Shown here: positions 34,275-42,177 of the stretch, one piece after another
Numbering within the stretch: position 1 is the first letter of the stretch
How the letters are laid out: each line of letters starts with the position of its first letter
NCBI GenBank assembly: GCA_020444205.1
Contig: JAHLLJ010000001.1
Span: 1-64,000, forward strand
Origin: Deltaproteobacteria bacterium
GTDB taxonomy: Bacteria > Desulfobacterota > Desulfarculia > Desulfarculales > Desulfarculaceae
Direction of reading: 5' to 3'
DNA: 64,000 bases
Position numbers and translations under genes: made by a program
The notes under the pieces: generated by a model
Told to the model about the DNA's origin: nothing
What the model saw: the letters and a program-made list of their open reading frames with translations, nothing else
The model's database searches: none

Positions 34275-36119
34275 CTAGTGCTCTTTGGGGGCGTCCATGG
34301 GGATGATCTCGGTTTTGCCGTAGCCTCTGTGACCGGGCGGCAGGTCCATCACCTTACTGGAGGGCTCGTACTTGAGCTGGGGCAGGTCCGCCCGCATCTC
34401 CGGCCAATAGGCCAGGGTGCGCACCAGCCAATCGCGGTCATTGCGCGCCGGAAAATCGTCGCGTGCATGCGACCCCCGGCTCTCGGTGCGCATTCGCGCG
34501 GCGTAAGCCACGCACAAAGCCAGGCGCACGATGCCCGGCATCTTCAAGGCCAGGGCCAGCTCTGGGTTGGCCCCCACGCCGTTGGACCTGAGGCCGATCT
34601 TCAGGGCGCGGGCGTAAAGCTCGCGCAGGTTGTCCACCGCGGCTTGCAGGTTCTCGCCATCGCGGAATATGCCCACCCGCTGCATCATCTCCTGTTGCAT
34701 GGCGGTGCGGATGGCGTAGACACTCTCTTGGCCGTCGGCACCATCCACCAGGCGTTGAACGCGCCGCAGGTCCTTTTTCACCGCATCTTTGACCAGCTGA
34801 GAAGGGAAGCTCGCCTGGGCATTCTCCAGGAACTCGGCCATTTTCATGCCCACGTGGCGGCCCGCCACGATGGTTTCGGCCAGGGAGTTGCCGGCCAGGC
34901 GGTTGAAGCCGTGCAAATCCCAGCAGGCCGACTCGCCGGCCAGGAAAAGGTTCTCCAGGCCGTAGGCCGCGCCGTCGGAGTCGGTGCGCATGCCGCCCAT
35001 GGAGTAGTGCTGGGCCGGGCGCACCGGGATGAGCTGCTTGGTGCAGTCAATGCCCAGGAAGTTGTGGCACAGCTCGTAGACCTCGCGCAGCCTGCTGCGG
35101 ATGGCCTTCTCGCCCAGGTGGCGGATATCCAGCCACACGTGGTCGCCGTAGGGGGAGGGGACACCCTTGCCCTGGGCGATATGATAAGTCATCCAGCGGG
35201 CCACCACGTCGCGGGAGGCCAGCTCGGCCGTGGCGGGCTCGTAGTCGGGCATGAAGCGGTGCTCGTCCACGTCCAGCAAGGTGCCGCCTTCTCCCCGGCA
35301 GCCCTCGGTGACCAGGATATTGGTGGGCACGATGCCCGTGGGATGGAACTGCACTGCTTCGGGGTTTCCAAAGGGCACCAGGCCGGTGTCCAGGGCAATG
35401 ATATGCCCGCCGCCCTCGTTGATTATGTTGCTGGTGGTCTCGGGGTAGAGCCTGCCATAGCCACCGGTGGCGATGAGAGTGGCCTTGGCCAGGTAGGCCC
35501 GCATCTTGCCGGTCTTGAGGTCGCGTACCACGCAGCCCAGGCACTTGGTTCCGTCGTGGATCAGGCTGGTGGCCTCCACCCGGTCGTGGATGGTGATACC
35601 CAGCTCCAGCACCTTGTTATCCATGGCGTAGAGCAGGGTGTGGCCGGTGCCGTCAGCAGTGTAGCAGGCCCGCCACTTGGAGGTGCCGCCGAAGTTGCGC
35701 GCGGCGATCAGGCCGTGGTGCTCGGGCTTTTCCTCTTTTTCAAAAGACTCCCCGCCCTGGTAATAGGTGGTCTTGCCGGCCACCACCCGGTTCCAGGGCA
35801 CGCCCCAATAGGCCGCCTCGCGCGCGGCTATGGGCGCGGTGTCGCAAAAGATGCGGGCCACCTCCTGGTCGCAGCCCCAGTCCGAGCCCTTGACCGTGTC
35901 CTTAAAATGCAGCTCAGGGCTGTCGCCTTGGCTCATGGCCGTGTTGCCCATGGCCGCCTGCATGCCGCCCTCCGCCGCGCAGGAATGAGAACGCCGGGGC
36001 GGCACCAGGCTTAGCAGGATGGCGTCAAAGCCCTTGGAGGCGACCTCGATGGCTGCACGCTCACCGGCCAAGCCCGCGCCCACGCACAGAAGGTCAGTAT
36101 AAAAGGTCTCGAATTCCAT
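34275..36119 (-). CDS. Fumarate reductase/succinate dehydrogenase flavoprotein
   Basis: A 614-residue FAD subunit of the FrdA/SdhA family interconverting succinate and fumarate. The FAD-binding start is LLCVGAGLAGE, and RRSHSCAAEGG holds the histidine (H45) that binds FAD covalently in respiratory enzymes. Active-site motifs are present: QFHPTGIVPTN, TEGCRGEGG, the ASRDVVAR arginine and RPAQHYSMGGM. The C-terminal helical domain is complete. AGGAG lies about 9 bases before the ATG. It follows a 70-residue ferredoxin gene, and no FrdB-size iron-sulfur subunit or membrane anchor is adjacent. With sucCD upstream it could take succinate made by the cluster to fumarate. A related flavoprotein activity, such as on an alkyl- or arylsuccinate, is an alternative. 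Confidence 0.88.
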   Translation of the reverse strand: MEFETFYTDLLCVGAGLAGERAAIEVASKGFDAILLSLVPPRRSHSCAAEGGMQAAMGNTAMSQGDSPELHFKDTVKGSDWGCDQEVARIFCDTAPIAAREAAYWGVPWNRVVAGKTTYYQGGESFEKEEKPEHHGLIAARNFGGTSKWRACYTADGTGHTLLYAMDNKVLELGITIHDRVEATSLIHDGTKCLGCVVRDLKTGKMRAYLAKATLIATGGYGRLYPETTSNIINEGGGHIIALDTGLVPFGNPEAVQFHPTGIVPTNILVTEGCRGEGGTLLDVDEHRFMPDYEPATAELASRDVVARWMTYHIAQGKGVPSPYGDHVWLDIRHLGEKAIRSRLREVYELCHNFLGIDCTKQLIPVRPAQHYSMGGMRTDSDGAAYGLENLFLAGESACWDLHGFNRLAGNSLAETIVAGRHVGMKMAEFLENAQASFPSQLVKDAVKKDLRRVQRLVDGADGQESVYAIRTAMQQEMMQRVGIFRDGENLQAAVDNLRELYARALKIGLRSNGVGANPELALALKMPGIVRLALCVAYAARMRTESRGSHARDDFPARNDRDWLVRTLAYWPEMRADLPQLKYEPSSKVMDLPPGHRGYGKTEIIPMDAPKEH

Positions 36120-36176
36120 GGGGCGTTACTCCTGGCGGCTCATGATGGTCTTAAATTGGTTTCCTCTCTGTCGTAA

Positions 36177-36389
36177 TTAATATTTTTTGCCTATGGAGAT
36201 GGCGTTGGGCTTACACCCTTGAATGCACTGGTCACAAAGGATGCATTCGTCCTCATTCTTGGAAATTATGGAGGGAATGCCGTGCTCTCCCGCGAATATT
36301 TGCACCGGGCAGACCTCAATGCACTTCCCGCACTCATCTATGCCCACGCATTTATCTTTTAGAACCTCTACGGCTATGAACAGTCCCAT
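36177..36389 (-). CDS. Small 2[4Fe-4S] ferredoxin
   Basis: A 70-residue ferredoxin with two cluster motifs. The second is the standard C-x2-C-x2-C-x3-C form (CILCDQCIQGCKP, with Gly before the last Cys). The first is widened (C-x5-C-x2-C-x3-C-P: CVGIDECGKCIEVCP), which usually lowers the potential or marks a specialised partner. It lies 57 bases before the flavoprotein gene and 74 bases after sucD in the same direction, so it is probably the electron partner of the flavoprotein. It lacks the 2Fe-2S and 3Fe-4S domains of a normal FrdB. The start is the ATG at 36389 with a short AAAAGG upstream. Confidence 0.9.
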   Translation of the reverse strand: MGLFIAVEVLKDKCVGIDECGKCIEVCPVQIFAGEHGIPSIISKNEDECILCDQCIQGCKPNAISIGKKY

Positions 36390-36395
36390 TGCCTT

Positions 36396-36452
36396 TTAGC
36401 GCCTTTCCCGTTGACAATCGCACAGAGCGACTTTTTTGAAGCCTTTCTTCAT
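36396..36452 (-). CDS. Possible 18-residue small ORF between sucD and the ferredoxin gene
   Basis: An ATG-started frame of 18 codons, reading MKKGFKKVALCDCQRERR, with GAGGA 8 bases before its ATG. It begins 11 bases after the sucD stop and ends 6 bases before the ferredoxin start. It is basic and contains Cys-x-Cys. It might be a leader peptide coupling translation of the ferredoxin, a small protein, or the remnant of a longer Fe-S protein whose N-terminus reads KVALCDC. The evidence is the spacing and ribosome site only. Confidence 0.3.
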   Translation of the reverse strand: MKKGFKKVALCDCQRERR

Positions 36453-36463
36453 GCCGCAAATCC

Positions 36464-37357
36464 TCACAAGACTTCCCGCAGGATGGTCACGATGTCGGAA
36501 AAAGCGTGGGCCACCTTGATGCCCGAGCTTTCCAGCACCTTGATCTTGGATTTGGTGCTGCCCTTTTCGCCCTCCACAATGGTGGCCGCGTGGCCAAAGC
36601 GCATGCCGGGCATGTCGTCCACGAAACGTCCGGCGATAAAGGCGATGATGGGCATGCTGATCTGGTTGTCCACCACCCACTGGGCCAGCTTTTCCTCGAT
36701 GACCCCACCCGGCTCGCTGAAGATGACCATGGCCTCGGTATCCGGGTCCTGGTTGAAACGCTCGGCCAAATCCAGGAAGTTGGAGCCCACCACCGGGTCG
36801 CCGCCCACGCTGATGCAGGTGCTCTGGCCGATGCCGTTGGTGGTGAGCAGGTTGGCGATCTCGGTGGTCATGCCGCCGGAACGGGAAGCGATGCCCACCT
36901 TGCCCGGCATGTAGGCCTTTTGCACGTCCTCAACCGGCCCCCCGGCCATGCCCAGCTTGACCATGCCCGGAGATATCAGGCCCAGGGTATTGGGGCCGAT
37001 GACCGTGGCCTGTTTCTCGCGGGCCAGTTCCAAAAGCTCCACTGTGTCCCGCCGGGGCACCCGTTCGGTTACGATGACCAGCAGCTTTATGCCGTTCATC
37101 AGTGACTCCAGGGCGGCTTCCTTGACCATGAGCGGGGGCACGGAAATGATCGCCGCGTCGGCGGGCTCATGGGCCATGGCCTGGGCCACGGTGTCAAAGA
37201 CCGGAACCGAGTACACCCTCTGGCCCTTTTTGCCCGGGGTGACTCCGGTGACGACCTTGGTCCCGTACTCCTGCATGTCCTTGGTAAAGGAGGCGGCTTC
37301 GCGGCCGGTGATGCCTTGCACCATTACCTTGGTGTCGCTGTTTGCCAAAATAGCCAT
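36464..37357 (-). CDS. sucD: Succinyl-CoA synthetase alpha subunit-like (or other acid-CoA ligase)
   Basis: A 297-residue alpha subunit that binds CoA and carries the phosphohistidine. Visible are the CoA-binding VMVQGITGREAASFTKDM segment, the GPNTLGLISPG loop, GIASRSGGMTTEIA, and FGHAATIVEGEKGS, which contains the phosphorylated His (GHAGA in most SucD). The ATG at 37357 stands 1 base after the sucC stop, with AGAGG 9-10 bases upstream; the longer frame to 37405 overlaps sucC. It works with the adjacent beta subunit, making ATP or GTP from an acyl-CoA. Malate-CoA ligase has the same two-subunit structure, so the acid is not proven. Confidence 0.9.
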   Translation of the reverse strand: MAILANSDTKVMVQGITGREAASFTKDMQEYGTKVVTGVTPGKKGQRVYSVPVFDTVAQAMAHEPADAAIISVPPLMVKEAALESLMNGIKLLVIVTERVPRRDTVELLELAREKQATVIGPNTLGLISPGMVKLGMAGGPVEDVQKAYMPGKVGIASRSGGMTTEIANLLTTNGIGQSTCISVGGDPVVGSNFLDLAERFNQDPDTEAMVIFSEPGGVIEEKLAQWVVDNQISMPIIAFIAGRFVDDMPGMRFGHAATIVEGEKGSTKSKIKVLESSGIKVAHAFSDIVTILREVL

Positions 37358-37358
37358 T

Positions 37359-38546
37359 TCATGCAACCTCTGCCGAGGACACTGCTCTTTGGGCCGCCTG
37401 GTCAATGGAGACCTTGCGGTCGCAATAGGGCACGCCGTATTTGTCCAAGAGCCTGAAGCCTTCTTCTTCCCAGGCGCCCGGCACCCTGAACACCGCCACC
37501 GTATCGGCCGGGTCCAGGCCGCTCTCCAAAATTCCCTTGATCACCCCGCGGGCCACCAGGTCCACCCGGGTGTTGCTGACCACGTTCATGATCACCGCGA
37601 TTTTTTTCACGCCAGGCTTGGACAGGATGTGCTTGGTCAGCTCGGTGACCTTGAACACCGAGGGGTTGCCCCCGATCTCGCAGTAGTTGGCCGGTTGGCC
37701 GCCGTGCTGGCGCACTGCGTCAAAGGCGGTGAGGGAGGCGCCGCCGCCGCCGATGATCAGGCCCAGGTTGCCGGGGAACTCGATGACCCGCCCGGCCACG
37801 CCCCGGTGATCCATGTTGTCGATCTCCTGGGCCCGGCGCTCGAACTCGCTGACCTCGCGGCCGCCGGAAAAGCGGCCTTGCTCTTTTTCTATGGGCGCGA
37901 TCTCTGGCTGGCGGGGCAGGGCGTCGTCGTCAACGTCCAGGTGGCAGTCCAAGGCCACCAAGCGGCCCTGAGTGGTGAGCCCCAGGGGGTTGATCTCGGC
38001 CAAGGTGGCGTCGTAATCCAGGAAGACCTCGGCCAAGCGCGCGAACAGCCCGCCCAACTGGATTAGCAGCTTGCCGCTAACCCCGGCCCGGGAAACCAGC
38101 TCACGGCCCATAAAGGAGGGAAAGCGCCTGAGCGGCGAAAAGTGCATTTGCACCACAGCGTCCGGCTGCTCCTGGGCCAGGGCTTCAATGTCCACCCCGC
38201 CTTGCTGGGAAAAGATGGCCACCGGCAGCTTGACCGCGGTGTCATAGGTGATGGCCAGGTAAAACTCCCGGCTTATCTCCACGGCCTGCTCCACCAAAAT
38301 CTTTGCGGCGGTGTAGCCGCGGATGGGCGTGGCCAGCAGGTGCTCGAAGTGCTTGCCCATCTCCTCGGGCGTGTCGGCAATGAGGATGCCGCCCGCCTTG
38401 CCCCGCCCGCCAATGGGCACCTGGGCCTTTAGCACCGCTGGTGGCGGGAAGGTGATCTCCTGGCCCGCGGCGAAAGCCTCCCCTTCGGGCACGGGAATGG
38501 CGTGCTTTTTCAAGATTTGTTTAGCTTCGTGCTCAAGAAGTCTCAT
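37359..38546 (-). CDS. sucC: Succinyl-CoA synthetase beta subunit-like (ATP-grasp)
   Basis: A 395-residue ATP-grasp beta subunit. The N-terminal MRLLEHEAKQILKKHAIPVP is the family signature, followed by VLKAQVPIGGRGKAGGI (ATP-grasp loop) and LAEINPLGL (metal site). The C-terminal half has LIIGGGGASLTAFDAV and the GNPSVFKV segment that meets the alpha subunit. Length equals E. coli SucC within about ten residues. It is the first gene of the leftward block (AGAGGT 5 bases before the ATG), so the promoter should lie at 38547-38750. The expected reaction is succinyl-CoA + ADP + Pi to succinate + ATP + CoA, useful for energy gain from an acyl-CoA formed by BKACE; another C4 acid is possible. Confidence 0.9.
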   Translation of the reverse strand: MRLLEHEAKQILKKHAIPVPEGEAFAAGQEITFPPPAVLKAQVPIGGRGKAGGILIADTPEEMGKHFEHLLATPIRGYTAAKILVEQAVEISREFYLAITYDTAVKLPVAIFSQQGGVDIEALAQEQPDAVVQMHFSPLRRFPSFMGRELVSRAGVSGKLLIQLGGLFARLAEVFLDYDATLAEINPLGLTTQGRLVALDCHLDVDDDALPRQPEIAPIEKEQGRFSGGREVSEFERRAQEIDNMDHRGVAGRVIEFPGNLGLIIGGGGASLTAFDAVRQHGGQPANYCEIGGNPSVFKVTELTKHILSKPGVKKIAVIMNVVSNTRVDLVARGVIKGILESGLDPADTVAVFRVPGAWEEEGFRLLDKYGVPYCDRKVSIDQAAQRAVSSAEVA

Positions 38547-38957
38547 TTTTACCTCTGGCCGATGACAAACTTTTAGTCTCTAACGGTTTCCGCGCGATCC
38601 TGGGAGTTGATGAAAGGTATTTGCCGGACAGATGCAATCTTTCCTATGCCCTATCCATTCACTCCCGTCAATCAGGGGATTTAGTTTTTGGCGCAATGAT
38701 TACAGGACAGAACATTATCATATTTAAAATCAAAAATGGTTGTCCACGTAAAATCTCCGTCCTATCGGCTACCTGTGGCGCCGGTTTGCCGGTCTTGGGT
38801 GTGGGAATTTATGGGCCGGTTTTTCTGTGCGGGCCTGCCTGCGGGGAATCTTGCGAAAGGTGGCAATCGTGGGCGGAATAATGCGCCTGACAACACGATA
38901 CTATTTTTGGCTGCCGCCGGGCGGCACCCCTGAGGCGCCGCCCGGCGGGGGGAGATG
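38547..38957. other. Intergenic region before sucC, no gene seen
   Basis: About 410 bases. The right half belongs to the 3' end of the TAXI gene (hairpin at 38914-38948). The left part is AT-rich at 38700-38745 and should contain the sucC promoter; a leftward TTGACG is present but its -10 is poor. An open frame at 38621-38881 on the plus strand has neither a ribosome site nor protein-like composition and is not accepted. Confidence 0.4.
38914..38948 (-). terminator. Perfect 12-bp GC hairpin after the TAXI gene
   Basis: A 12-base-pair perfect stem (38914-38925 with 38937-38948) with an 11-base loop, 10 bases after the TAXI gene stop. No T-run follows in the leftward direction; a T5 lies on the other side. 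It probably ends or stabilises the message, but the terminator call is not secure. Confidence 0.5.
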
Positions 38958-40109
38958 TTACTCGGCCAAGGCCTCGGCCCTGATCTTGAGCCAGAAATCC
39001 TTGAACTTCTTTTCTTTGATCTTCTTGGCGGTCTTCTCCTCCAAGGCCTTTTCCCAGGCGGCCTGGAGTTTCTTCATATGGGCTACACGCGCGTCGTTCC
39101 AGGCCTGGGCCTCGGCGTTCCACACGCCCTTTTCCTTGAGGTAGCGGATGGCGCCCTTGTGAAAGGGGGCGTCTGCCGGAGGAACACCTGCGTCCTTGAT
39201 GGCCCACAGAGGCATAATCTTGTGAGCGCCCTTGTAAAGGTCAAAGGTCTCGTCCATGGCCTTGGCCATGTTGTAAACCCAATCCGGATCCTTGTCCGCG
39301 TACACCGTGATCTGGGGGTAGCGGTAGGCGGGCAGCCAGATTGGCTTGTCCGGAGAGATGCCCGCGCCGATGGTTTCCTGGAAAGGAGTCAGGTAGGGAG
39401 CCAGCTTGACCATGCGCTTCCAACCTTCTTTGTCGCTTGGAGGGAAGGGCAGCCAGTGCAGGCCCCGGGACGAAGTTTCCAACTCGTACATGAGCGAGGC
39501 GCTGGTGATGACCACCGCGGCGTCGGTCTTGCCTTCGATCAGGCCGCGGCAGGCCGCGCCGTAGCTGGGGAACTCAACTTTTTTCACGTCTTTCCAGGTG
39601 AGGCCGCCAAAGGCCAGGAAGGCGGTCATCTTCACGTTGAGGGTGGGGGCGCCGGGCACATAGGTGATACGCTTGCCCTTGAGGTCCTTGACCAGCTTGA
39701 TGCCTGATTCCTTGGTGGTGGCCACGGCGATGGAAGAGGGGTGGGCCAGGATCAGCCTCAGGTCCTGGGGGCCCCACTGCACGGTGGCAAAGTCGTAAAG
39801 GCCCTCAGCCGCGAAGTACACCTCGCTGGCCAGGAAGCCGCAAGCCACCCGGTTGGCGGCCAGGGGCATGAGGCGGCCGATAGAGGTGCCCGAGGGCAGC
39901 AGGCGAATCCTGGTCTTGAACTTCCTGGAAAAGGCATCGGCAATGGCCGAGGCCTGCATGTACCCGGAAGCGCCCACGTCATAGCAGCTCCATACCATGG
40001 ACTTGGGCAGCTTTGCCTCGGCGCTGGCGCTTGGTGCGGCAATGAAAGAGGTTAATACCAGGGCCAGCAGTGAAAACAACACAATCATTTTAAATTTGCG
40101 TAAAATCAT
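38958..40109 (-). CDS. TAXI-family TRAP solute-binding protein
   Basis: A 383-residue periplasmic binding protein of the TRAP-associated TAXI group, which captures organic acids for a sodium-driven TRAP permease. The signal peptide spans about residues 1-30 (basic start, hydrophobic core, cleavage near SASA). The mature part has WSCYDVGASGYMQASAIADA, RIRLLPSGTSIGRLMPL and the GKRITYVPGAPTLNV segment typical of TAXI proteins. GGAGG stands 7 bases before the ATG. No fused 4TM-12TM permease gene is beside it, so it must pair with a distant permease or act as a sensor. The 265 bases upstream, between it and the iclR gene, are AT-rich at 40290-40330 with no clear promoter. Confidence 0.85.
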   Translation of the reverse strand: MILRKFKMIVLFSLLALVLTSFIAAPSASAEAKLPKSMVWSCYDVGASGYMQASAIADAFSRKFKTRIRLLPSGTSIGRLMPLAANRVACGFLASEVYFAAEGLYDFATVQWGPQDLRLILAHPSSIAVATTKESGIKLVKDLKGKRITYVPGAPTLNVKMTAFLAFGGLTWKDVKKVEFPSYGAACRGLIEGKTDAAVVITSASLMYELETSSRGLHWLPFPPSDKEGWKRMVKLAPYLTPFQETIGAGISPDKPIWLPAYRYPQITVYADKDPDWVYNMAKAMDETFDLYKGAHKIMPLWAIKDAGVPPADAPFHKGAIRYLKEKGVWNAEAQAWNDARVAHMKKLQAAWEKALEEKTAKKIKEKKFKDFWLKIRAEALAE

Positions 40110-40374
40110 ATCCTTGTCCTCCTAAAAATGAATAAACGGCACGGACTGCCAATGAAAGCGCTGAAGTTGTCTCAGCGCGGAATTTCCTAACGCGATGCCT
40201 CCACCTGGGGTCAGGGGGGCTGAACATGGAAGGCTTTGATGCTTTCTTTTGCTTTCGGCCTTTGCAGTGCGAGACATATGCGTCCCCGAAAAAAGATTAT
40301 TAATTTAATTAAAAAAATGATTTCAGTAAAATTGCGATGCCTGTTGGGGTTGTTGCCAATTAGTCCTTAATTAT

Positions 40375-41163
40375 CTACTGGTTAATGCGCGGGTAGGGTC
40401 CTTGGTACCCCAGGGCTTGGGAAATCTGCATGCCAATTTCAAAAAAGGCGGACATGGTGGCGGCAAGTTTTTTCTTGTCACTTTTGTCCTTGATGGGCAC
40501 CGACAGCCCGGCTGCGGCAGCGACCTGCCCGCGCCCATCCAGCAAGGGGATGCCGATGGAGTAAAGATCAAGGGAAAATTCCTGGTTTGAAATGGAATAA
40601 CCCCGTTTACGGATCCTGGTGAATTCTTGGATGAGGCCCTTTTTATCGGTGATGGTTTTGGGGGTCACTTTGGTCAGAGTGACATCGGTCCAAAAATCTT
40701 CCAGCTTATCCTCGGGCAGGCTGGCCAAAAGCACTTTGCCGGTCGCCGAGCAGTGAGGGGGAAGCTTGGAGCCGGTATAAATGGCGTAGGGCAGGTATCT
40801 GGCTCTTTCCTTGCGGTAGATCACCAATATTTCGCTACCTTCCAATACGCTCAAGGTGACGCTGTAGCCCAACTGGTCGGAGATTTTTTCCAACAACGAC
40901 TGGGCCTGCTTATACAGGTTGTCCTTTTGCAGGAGCTGAAAGCTCAGCGACAATACCTTGTTGCCCGGAACGTAACGCTTGCCTTCGATTCGCTTGACAT
41001 AGCCCAAAGCCAAAAGCGTGTTGATGAGACGTTGGGTGGTGGTTTTGGTGTGGCCCAACTCATTGGCTATCTGGGTGAGGGTTAGGGGATCGGGAGAACG
41101 TACCAATAGCTCCAAAAGGGCAAATCCCTTGGCAACGGACTTGATGAGCTGATTGTCACTCAA
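40375..41163 (-). CDS. IclR-family transcription regulator
   Basis: A 262-residue regulator. The N-terminal winged helix (residues about 7-65) includes KSVAKGFALLELLVRSPDPL and the TKTTTQRLINTLLALGYV recognition helix. The C-terminal effector domain has the LPPHCSATGKVLLASLPEDKL motif (the GAF-like pocket of IclR proteins) and GIPLLDGRGQVAAAAGLSVP. IclR proteins control catabolism of aromatic acids, glyoxylate or acetate-derived compounds. It is transcribed leftward, divergent from the gntR operon, and has its own strong promoter at 41191-41220 with a palindrome. The TAXI gene downstream is a likely target or co-transcript. Confidence 0.92.
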   Translation of the reverse strand: MSDNQLIKSVAKGFALLELLVRSPDPLTLTQIANELGHTKTTTQRLINTLLALGYVKRIEGKRYVPGNKVLSLSFQLLQKDNLYKQAQSLLEKISDQLGYSVTLSVLEGSEILVIYRKERARYLPYAIYTGSKLPPHCSATGKVLLASLPEDKLEDFWTDVTLTKVTPKTITDKKGLIQEFTRIRKRGYSISNQEFSLDLYSIGIPLLDGRGQVAAAAGLSVPIKDKSDKKKLAATMSAFFEIGMQISQALGYQGPYPRINQ

Positions 41164-41182
41164 TGCGGTACTCCATCCCGGA

Positions 41183-41220
41183 TACCGGTAATTCTAAATT
41201 GCTTTTTTGATTGAAGTCAA
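41183..41220 (-). promoter_or_regulatory. iclR promoter with overlapping palindrome
   Basis: Leftward -35 TTGACT (41215-41220), an 18-base spacer and -10 TAGAAT (41191-41196). The 8-base palindrome TACCGGTA (41183-41190) lies at the expected transcription start, a good position for autorepression. Confidence 0.6.
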
Positions 41221-41319
41221 GCCCTCAAATCCTTTGTAATGCGGCGGCACGACCCTCGTTTGGGCCATTGCGCGGAGCCTATAACAGCCTGCTGTCAAGG
41301 CCGGGGAGCCGGAAGAACC

Positions 41320-41349
41320 TTGACTAATTGTCGACAATCAACATATATT
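41320..41349 (+). promoter_or_regulatory. gntR operon promoter with operator in the spacer
   Basis: TTGACT (41320-41325), an 18-base spacer and TATATT (41344-41349). The perfect 12-base palindrome ATTGTCGACAAT (41327-41338) fills the spacer; TTGT-n-ACAA is the usual half-site pattern of GntR/FadR-type regulators. Binding would block RNA polymerase directly, so autorepression relieved by an acyl-CoA or acid is likely. Confidence 0.7.
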
Positions 41350-41399
41350 GGCCCAGCTCATCATGAGAAGCATCGTTTGATTTAGATGAAAGGAAACCC

Positions 41400-42125
41400 A
41401 TGGCTGAATTTCCCAAGCCAAAATCGATGGTTGACCAGATATATTTCAGCCTTTCCAATGCCATAACCACCGGATATCTGGACCCGGGCAGCCGTCTGGT
41501 AGAGCAGAAACTGCAGAAGGATTTCGGGGTCAGCCGCGCCCCCATCAGAGAGGCGATTCGTCTTTTGGAGGCGGACGGCCTGGTGGTGGTGGATGCTTAC
41601 AAGAAAAAGCATGTACGCAACCTCACCCGGGAAGACCTGGTGGACAACATTCCAGTGGTGGCCGCCCTGGAGGGCCTGGCCGCCAGGCTGGCCGCGGCCA
41701 AGATCACCCCCGAGCAAATCCAAGAGCTCGAGGCGGTCAACAAGGAAATCGAACAGGCATTTTCCGAAGGCAACTTCGCCAAATGCGCGGAGTTGAACTT
41801 CGCCTTCCATCGGGTCTTTCTCAAGGTGGCCGACAACAAGGCCCTTTACCGGGCCGTGCGGTCCATCGTGAAATCCACCCTGTGGCTGTGGCTGGCCAGC
41901 CAATACTACAAAAACAACGCCATCATCCCTTCTTCCATCAAAGAGCATGAGCTAATTTTGCGCTCCTTCCGAAGCAAGGACGTGGACCTGGTGGAAAGCT
42001 CGGTGAGGGAGCATATCGAAAACGTGCTGGCACGCTTTCTCAAGCAATCCAAGTTTGACACCGAGGGGATCTACCAGTTCGGCAAGGGCGGCAGTAAAGC
42101 CGGTAAAAAGCCCCATGCCCAGTGA
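41400..42125 (+). CDS. GntR-family regulator, FCD (FadR-type) domain
   Basis: A 241-residue regulator. The N-terminal winged helix-turn-helix contains GSRLVEQKLQKDFGVSRAPIREAIRLLEADGLV, split here by position 30-60. The C-terminal helical FCD domain (from about residue 85) has the conserved NFAFHRVFLKVADNKAL segment and the histidines that hold a metal near the ligand. FCD regulators commonly bind organic acids or acyl-CoA. It is the first gene of a rightward operon with five acyl-CoA metabolism genes, and a palindromic operator sits in its own promoter. Autoregulation and control of the operon by the pathway substrate are inferred. Confidence 0.92.
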   Translation: MAEFPKPKSMVDQIYFSLSNAITTGYLDPGSRLVEQKLQKDFGVSRAPIREAIRLLEADGLVVVDAYKKKHVRNLTREDLVDNIPVVAALEGLAARLAAAKITPEQIQELEAVNKEIEQAFSEGNFAKCAELNFAFHRVFLKVADNKALYRAVRSIVKSTLWLWLASQYYKNNAIIPSSIKEHELILRSFRSKDVDLVESSVREHIENVLARFLKQSKFDTEGIYQFGKGGSKAGKKPHAQ

Positions 42126-42177
42126 AGGACACCCATAGGCCCGCAACCAGGAAAACCCCAAAGCAAGGAACCCCGGT

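Noticed and set aside
34278..36014. Open frame of 578 codons on the plus strand across the flavoprotein gene
   Set aside because: It is the antisense of a gene with clear active-site motifs; such frames are frequent in GC-rich DNA and the translation has no protein-like motifs.
38621..38881. Plus-strand frame of 86 codons between the sucC and TAXI genes
   Set aside because: The sequence looks like intergenic translation and has no ribosome site.
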